Source: Yanghanlia caeni (GTDB taxonomy: Bacteria > Pseudomonadota > Gammaproteobacteria > Burkholderiales > Burkholderiaceae_B). From it: 64,000 nucleotides of DNA. Both the position numbers and the translations under genes were made by a program. The stretch covers positions 1-64,000 of the forward strand of contig JAUZQE010000004.1 in the NCBI GenBank assembly GCA_030733815.1, written 5' to 3'. The notes under the pieces were generated by a model. The model searched no databases, had not been told where the DNA came from, and was given only the letters and a program-made list of their open reading frames with translations. Below are positions 56,729 to 64,000 of the stretch, piece by piece (the first letter of the stretch is position 1; each line of letters begins with the position of its first letter).

Positions 56729-57637
56729 TCAGCTATTTTCCCAGTACGACGGCGACGAATAATGCTGCTTGAGCATGTCGAGAAAAAGTCGTAAGCGTTG
56801 CGGCAAGTGCTTACGCTCTGGCGTCAGCGCGAATATACCATTCGGCGGCGCCGCGAATTCCTCAAGTACTGGCACCAGCCGGCCTTGCGCGATGTCTTCG
56901 CGCACTTCCCACAGCGATCGCCACGCCAGGCCGATGCCGGCCAGAGTCCATTGATGCAGCACCGACCCGTCGCTGCACGCGAGGTTGCCCTTGACCCGTA
57001 TCGCGCGCACCTGGCCGTTCTGACGCAGCAGCCAGCCCTTGGCCTGGTTGCCCTGTTGCCCGAATGACAGGCAATTGTGATTCAGCAGGTCGTCGGGCGA
57101 GCTGGGCCGACCGTGGCGCTGCAGGTACGATGGCGCTGCCACGATCACCCGCACATTGTCGGCGAGCCGTTGCCCTACGATGCGGGAATCCTCGAGCTCG
57201 CCGATGCGGATGGCGCAGTCATAGCCTTCTTCGATGAGGTCGACCAGCCGGTCGCTGAGATCGAGGCTGATGGTGACGTCGGGGTAGGCCTGGATGAACG
57301 AGGGCAGCAGAGGGGCGATGTGACGCCGCCCGAAACCGGCCGGTGCACTGACACGCAGATGGCCCGACGGGCGTACGCTGCCTTGTGAAATGCGCGATTC
57401 GACGTCGTTCAGATCGCGCAGAATGCGCTGCGCTTCTTCAAGAAAGGCGCTGCCCTCGGAAGTGAGCGACATGCGCCGGGTGGAGCGGACCAGCAACTTG
57501 ATGCCCAGGCGCGCCTCCAGCGCATTGATGCGCCGGCCCATCATGGCGGGTGCGATGCCTTCCTGACGGGCGGCGGCCGACAGACTGCCGAGGGTGGCGA
57601 CGGCCACGAAACTTTCGAGCTGCTTGAAACGGCTCAT
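56729..57637 (-). CDS. LysR-family transcriptional regulator
   Basis: 302-residue LysR protein. The N-terminal HTH is FKQLESFVAVATLGSLSAAARQEGIAPAMMGRRINALEARLGIKLLVRSTRRMSLT (residues 4-60). The C-terminal effector domain has LRVSAPAGFGRRHIAPLLPSFIQAYPDVTISLDLSDRLVDLIEEGYDCAIRIGEL, typical of the CrgA/DmlR subgroup. Its target is unknown. No divergent gene starts beside it; mazF follows on the same strand further upstream. The Ala-Met-Met in the HTH loop is a minor variation from the usual SxVSRRI. Confidence 0.92.
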   Translation of the reverse strand: MSRFKQLESFVAVATLGSLSAAARQEGIAPAMMGRRINALEARLGIKLLVRSTRRMSLTSEGSAFLEEAQRILRDLNDVESRISQGSVRPSGHLRVSAPAGFGRRHIAPLLPSFIQAYPDVTISLDLSDRLVDLIEEGYDCAIRIGELEDSRIVGQRLADNVRVIVAAPSYLQRHGRPSSPDDLLNHNCLSFGQQGNQAKGWLLRQNGQVRAIRVKGNLACSDGSVLHQWTLAGIGLAWRSLWEVREDIAQGRLVPVLEEFAAPPNGIFALTPERKHLPQRLRLFLDMLKQHYSSPSYWENS

Positions 57638-57691
57638 GGGCTCCTCGTAGCAATGTTACAGCGGCCGGTCAACAGTACCGGGGCAAGGCGG

Positions 57692-58030
57692 TCAGCCGGG
57701 CAGGATCAACGCCATGAGCTTGGCGCGTACGGCGGCGAGTTCTTCGGGAGTGGCGCGGCCCTGATGGCTGATCTTGATACCGGGCCAGCCCAGGCTCTTG
57801 ACCTGGTCGGCCAGCACGGCCTGGCCATCGGCGGTGCTAAGGGGTACTTCGAACGGGTAGCCCCGTGGCTCGGCCGTGACGGCACAGCACACCATGAGGC
57901 CGGATTTCTTGTTGTAGACTGCCGGGCTGATGACCAGTGCGGCTTTGTAATCGGGGCCGCTGTGCCGGGGCGGCAGTTCGAAATGCACATGCACGATGTC
58001 GCCCGCTTCGGGCGTGTAACGCTTGCTCAT
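57692..58030 (-). CDS. mazF: MazF/PemK-type endoribonuclease toxin
   Basis: 112-residue toxin. The family start YTPEAGDIVHVHFELPPRHSGPDYKAALVISPAVYN and the segment VMVCCAVTAEPRGYPFEVPL fit MazF, an RNA-cleaving toxin with an SH3-like barrel. Arg and Thr of the active site lie in the loops near DYKAALV and VTAEPRG. It follows mazE by 22 nt. The start MSKRYTPEAGD at 58030 is preferred over a longer frame to 58120 that covers mazE. Confidence 0.9.
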   Translation of the reverse strand: MSKRYTPEAGDIVHVHFELPPRHSGPDYKAALVISPAVYNKKSGLMVCCAVTAEPRGYPFEVPLSTADGQAVLADQVKSLGWPGIKISHQGRATPEELAAVRAKLMALILPG

Positions 58031-58052
58031 GGAGTGGAAGCCCGCAAGGGTG

Positions 58053-58277
58053 CTACATTGACCCGAAATCGACTTCGGGGTGGGTGTTGGAGGGTTTGAT
58101 ACCGCCGACGAGCTGCGCAAGGGTGTATTCCTGCGTGCGCACGGGCGTAAGAATCAGGTTGCCCCGTTCCACCCGCATTTCGACCAGGTCGTCGATGCCG
58201 ATTCTTAAACTTTTCAGCATGGACGACGGCAGGCGAACTGCCGCACTGTTGCCCCATTTTCTGATGACTCCGCGCAT
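58053..58277 (-). CDS. mazE: MazE-type antitoxin
   Basis: 74-residue AbrB-fold antitoxin: MRGVIRKWGNSAAVRLPSSMLKSLRIGIDDLVEMRVERGNLILTPV is the swapped-hairpin DNA-binding domain; the tail (EYTLAQLVGGIKPSNTHPEVDFG) wraps the toxin. ATG 58277 has an AGGAG site; an upstream ATG at 58295 is in frame. Confidence 0.9.
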   Translation of the reverse strand: MRGVIRKWGNSAAVRLPSSMLKSLRIGIDDLVEMRVERGNLILTPVRTQEYTLAQLVGGIKPSNTHPEVDFGSM

Positions 58278-58307
58278 GCCGGCTCCTGTGACATTCATGC
58301 CGCCCAC

Positions 58308-58335
58308 AGCTTAACAAGTTTCGACTCTGTGTCAA
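58308..58335 (-). promoter_or_regulatory. mazEF promoter
   Basis: On the minus strand TTGACA (58330-58335) and TAAGCT (58308-58313) are 16 bp apart, upstream of mazE. Short CTGT/ACAG dyads near the -35 may be the antitoxin operator. Confidence 0.5.
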
Positions 58336-58451
58336 CAGTGTCGGATCTGCCGGGTTGAGTGGTGTCGTTGCGCCGTTGGCCACCTTGAAATGGGCTGTGT
58401 CGCCCGCACCTTGTAAGCAATTGAAGAATTCACCCCAAGGGGCGACACACC

Positions 58452-61040
<2,589 letters not shown>

Positions 61041-61083
61041 GGCGCACCCTGTCCTTGTGAAGAGGGCGGGGACCACGAAACCG

Positions 61084-61120
61084 AGGGAGCGACGACTTTC
61101 CTAGTCGTCGCTCCCTTTCT
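61084..61120 (+). terminator. Terminator of clpB
   Basis: A 13-bp perfect stem (AGGGAGCGACGAC at 61084-61096, complement at 61104-61116) with a 7-nt loop and TTCTG after. It ends 8 nt before the first CRISPR repeat. Confidence 0.9.
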
Positions 61121-61128
61121 GTCTGGGT

Positions 61129-64000
61129 GTTTCAATCCACGCACCCGCGAGGGGTGCGACACACATCCCGCGAGTGCCAGTCGAAGATGGGGTAGTTTCG
61201 ATCCACGCACCCGCGAGGGGTGCGACCTGTTCAGAGTTTCAAGCGCGCCGGGTCCGTCTGGTTTCGATCCACGCACCCGCGAGGGGTGCGACCTTCCATC
61301 GAAGTCTTGAAGTAATGGGCGATCTTGCGTTTCGATCCACGCACCCGCGAGGGGTGCGACGGCCGGTCAGCCAGCGAGGGAAATTCGGACGCCAGTTTCG
61401 ATCCACGCACCCGCGAGGGGTGCGACCTGCGTCGGGGTACAGCGGCAGGTTTTCTAGGTAGTTTCGATCCACGCACCCGCGAGGGGTGCGACCATCGGGG
61501 GTCAAGGATTCATGCAGAGTTCTCCGGTGTTTCGATCCACGCACCCGCGAGGGGTGCGACGCCCGTAACGGGCAGACCATCATGGGAGTCGCGGTTTCGA
61601 TCCACGCACCCGCGAGGGGTGCGACTCTCGCCCCGCTCGTATTGGGCGGCCAAGCGCTTGTTTCGATCCACGCACCCGCGAGGGGTGCGACAATACCGTT
61701 GAGCTTATCCAGCAGCGCGGAGGTGTTTCGATCCACGCACCCGCGAGGGGTGCGACCCGCGCCAGGCCGAGATCATCGACGCCGTGAACGTTTCGATCCA
61801 CGCACCCGCGAGGGGTGCGACTCCGGCTGCGTGGGGTGTCGACCTACTACAACAAGGTTTCGATCCACGCACCCGCGAGGGGTGCGACTGCCCGCCGATG
61901 TGCGGGGATTTGGCAAACTCATGTTTCGATCCACGCACCCGCGAGGGGTGCGACTTTTCGGGCAGGATGTTCTCCATTTCCCGAGCACGTTTCGATCCAC
62001 GCACCCGCGAGGGGTGCGACACAGGTCAGCGTCGAGATACGCCGGCAGGTTGTCGTTTCGATCCACGCACCCGCGAGGGGTGCGACCCGGCTCGAATTTC
62101 GCGTAGGTCGCGCCTTCGATGTTTCGATCCACGCACCCGCGAGGGGTGCGACGTCTTACACCCCGTTGATTGTGTCAAGTGCAGTTTGTTTCGATCCACG
62201 CACCCGCGAGGGGTGCGACTCGCGGTTTTCAGTTGCGCTTCGAGGGCCGATAGCGTTTCGATCCACGCACCCGCGAGGGGTGCGACCAACGGCGATGCGG
62301 GAGTTCGCGGCTGCGGTGCGTTTCGATCCACGCACCCGCGAGGGGTGCGACAGCTCGGCAAACGGCGTGTTTTCCAGTGTCGCAAGGTTTCGATCCACGC
62401 ACCCGCGAGGGGTGCGACGCGCAGAGCCTGTACGCCCCGGTCGATAGCCGAGTTTCGATCCACGCACCCGCGAGGGGTGCGACACTGGTCACTTGGTAGA
62501 GCTGTCGAAGAACGCCGGGTTTCGATCCACGCACCCGCGAGGGGTGCGACGTGGACCGCATCTACGGTCGGGCAAGCGGAGGCAGTTTCGATCCACGCAC
62601 CCGCGAGGGGTGCGACGTCAGCCAGCACCTTGTCTTTGAACCGATTTGCGTTTCGATCCACGCACCCGCGAGGGGTGCGACCCCTCGGGATGATTGCGCG
62701 GGCCTTGCCCACAAACGTTTCGATCCACGCACCCGCGAGGGGTGCGACGTACGCGATGGGTTTTAGTCGTGACAGCATCGCCGTTTCGATCCACGCACCC
62801 GCGAGGGGTGCGACTGCAGCCAGTCGAGGGGCTGCCCTTGCAGCGCATCGTTTCGATCCACGCACCCGCGAGGGGTGCGACGTGCTTCTCGATCTCAGGC
62901 AAGCGCTCGATCATGTTTCGATCCACGCACCCGCGAGGGGTGCGACTCTGCCTGGGGTGGAGTCGCACATTGGATCGCTAGTTTCGATCCACGCACCCGC
63001 GAGGGGTGCGACCGCCGCGCCGGCGACCGTCATTGCCTGCACCGAGTTTCGATCCACGCACCCGCGAGGGGTGCGACAGTACCAGCGACTCGAAATCGCG
63101 ATCAAACGACGTTTCGATCCACGCACCCGCGAGGGGTGCGACACGCGAAGATCGCGCACCTGCTCATCGAGAAAGTCGTTTCGATCCACGCACCCGCGAG
63201 GGGTGCGACGCTGCTCGAACGGCATCGTTTCGATCGCCGCGAGGTTTCGATCCACGCACCCGCGAGGGGTGCGACGCGTAACCGCGATTTGTTGACGAGT
63301 ATGAGCCAGTTTCGATCCACGCACCCGCGAGGGGTGCGACCGTGGGGTCCTGTACAGCAAGGCGGGGTTGTCACGTTTCGATCCACGCACCCGCGAGGGG
63401 TGCGACTTGGAGGCTCAATACAGCCTGCTGCGCGGCATGAGCGTTTCGATCCACGCACCCGCGAGGGGTGCGACAAGACCGCCAACCGGCTGCAGCTCGC
63501 TGTTAACCTGTTTCGATCCACGCACCCGCGAGGGGTGCGACCATCGCTCGGAGCTCCGGCTCGCAGCCCGCGTTGTTTCGATCCACGCACCCGCGAGGGG
63601 TGCGACGGTCGATCTTATCGGCTGCCGACACAGCGCCGTTTCGATCCACGCACCCGCGAGGGGTGCGACATTACATCCCGCCCGATAAGCGACACCAGAT
63701 TATGAGTTTCGATCCACGCACCCGCGAGGGGTGCGACTAGCTCTGCCAGCCTGGAATGGCTCCGCATCCAGTGTTTCGATCCACGCACCCGCGAGGGGTG
63801 CGACTGCTGGGCAGTGACACGCGCCTGACCGATAGCCGGTTTCGATCCACGCACCCGCGAGGGGTGCGACCTGCCTCCACATCCAGCCCTTCGAACTGTC
63901 CCTTGTTTCGATCCACGCACCCGCGAGGGGTGCGACCCAACACGGCGTCGGGCCTGGGTACGGAGTGGCTGTTTCGATCCACGCACCCGCGAGGGGTGCG
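61129..64000 (-). CRISPR. CRISPR array, type I-C-like, 44 repeats and 43 spacers, open at right edge
   Basis: Repeats are 32 nt, starting GTTTCGATCCACGCACCC and ending GAGGGGTGCGAC on the + strand, with the internal inverted repeat GCACCC/GGGTGC. Forty-three are complete; the last (63971) is cut two bases short by the window end. The 43 spacers are 31-36 nt (mostly 33-35) with no exact duplicates seen. On the minus strand the repeat ends GTGGATCGAAAC, the form that makes the crRNA 5' handle in type I-C. Transcription is therefore predicted to run leftward, with leader and cas genes beyond 64000. The leftmost repeat (61129-61160) has A instead of G at 61134 and is the oldest, leader-distal one. 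No cas gene is present in the window. Confidence 0.98.

Noticed and set aside
58384-58415. CTTGAA upstream of clpB considered as a sigma-32 promoter
   Set aside because: The -35 part is fair, but no CCCCAT-like -10 stands at the right distance, so it was not listed as a feature.
63227-63235. GTTTCGATC inside the array, looking like an extra repeat start
   Set aside because: Only the first nine bases match and the following sequence differs. It lies within spacer 32, whose length (34 nt) is normal.
61174-63986. Many long open frames across the array, up to 503 residues, with repeated FDPRTREGCD, VSIHAPARGAT or THPRGVR units
   Set aside because: They are translations of the CRISPR repeat. Repeat plus spacer is often 66 nt, a multiple of three, and the repeat has no stop in these frames. 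They have no ribosome sites and no function.

Overview
The window is a high-GC chromosome segment from a beta-proteobacterium of the order Burkholderiales, most likely family Alcaligenaceae (Bordetella/Achromobacter/Kerstersia-like). The evidence is the gene order ubiG-gph-ompA-gyrA-serC-pheA-tyrA-aroA-cmk-rpsA-ihfB-lapA-lapB-hldA-hldD, a tmRNA with tag ANDERFALAA, and the paa, cco and etf clusters. Genus and species cannot be fixed from this window alone.

Layout. 1-1.8 kb: accessory DNA beside the 3' end of ssrA, holding a serine-recombinase C-terminal remnant, a small HTH protein and a GNAT/DUF1778 toxin-antitoxin pair with its own operator. 1.8-5.8 kb: ssrA, sstT, gph, ubiG and ompA. 6.2-20 kb: a long housekeeping run (gyrA, aromatic amino acid and serine genes, rpsA, ihfB, LPS assembly and heptose genes). 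20-32.9 kb: comEA, cysM, mltB, a histone-deacetylase-like gene, etfBA with an acyl-CoA dehydrogenase, a 1-Cys peroxiredoxin, a LexA-controlled small membrane protein, rplS, a Nudix hydrolase, rsgA, an M48 protease and orn. 33-41 kb: the phenylacetate operon paaABCDE-N-G-I-K. 41-47.4 kb: acpS-nagZ-uvrC-pgsA, an MFS transporter and queF. 47.5-56.6 kb: aceA, then the cbb3 oxidase genes (a drastically reduced ccoI, then ccoS, ccoNOQP, ccoG, a short ccoH and a small membrane protein) and a divergently oriented fnr. 56.7-61 kb: a LysR regulator, mazEF and clpB. 61.1-64 kb: a CRISPR array of type I-C-like repeats that runs off the window. No cas genes are visible.

How the parts work together. Four perfect Fnr boxes (TTGAT-N4-ATCAA) are present: before the reduced ccoI, before ccoN, at the fnr promoter, and over the -35 element of the paa operon. 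The fnr gene encodes the matching 4Fe-4S regulator, with Cys14/17/23/116. The region therefore looks like an oxygen-response unit that switches on the high-affinity oxidase and probably restrains the O2-dependent phenylacetate epoxidase.

The points most worth a second look are: GyrA carrying Leu at codon 83 (the classical quinolone-resistance change); a CcoI-type copper ATPase that keeps its membrane helices and CPC motif but has lost all cytoplasmic catalytic domains; a 76-residue single-span membrane protein behind a consensus LexA box; Fnr control of paa; and CRISPR spacers suggesting repeated sampling of one phage gene family.
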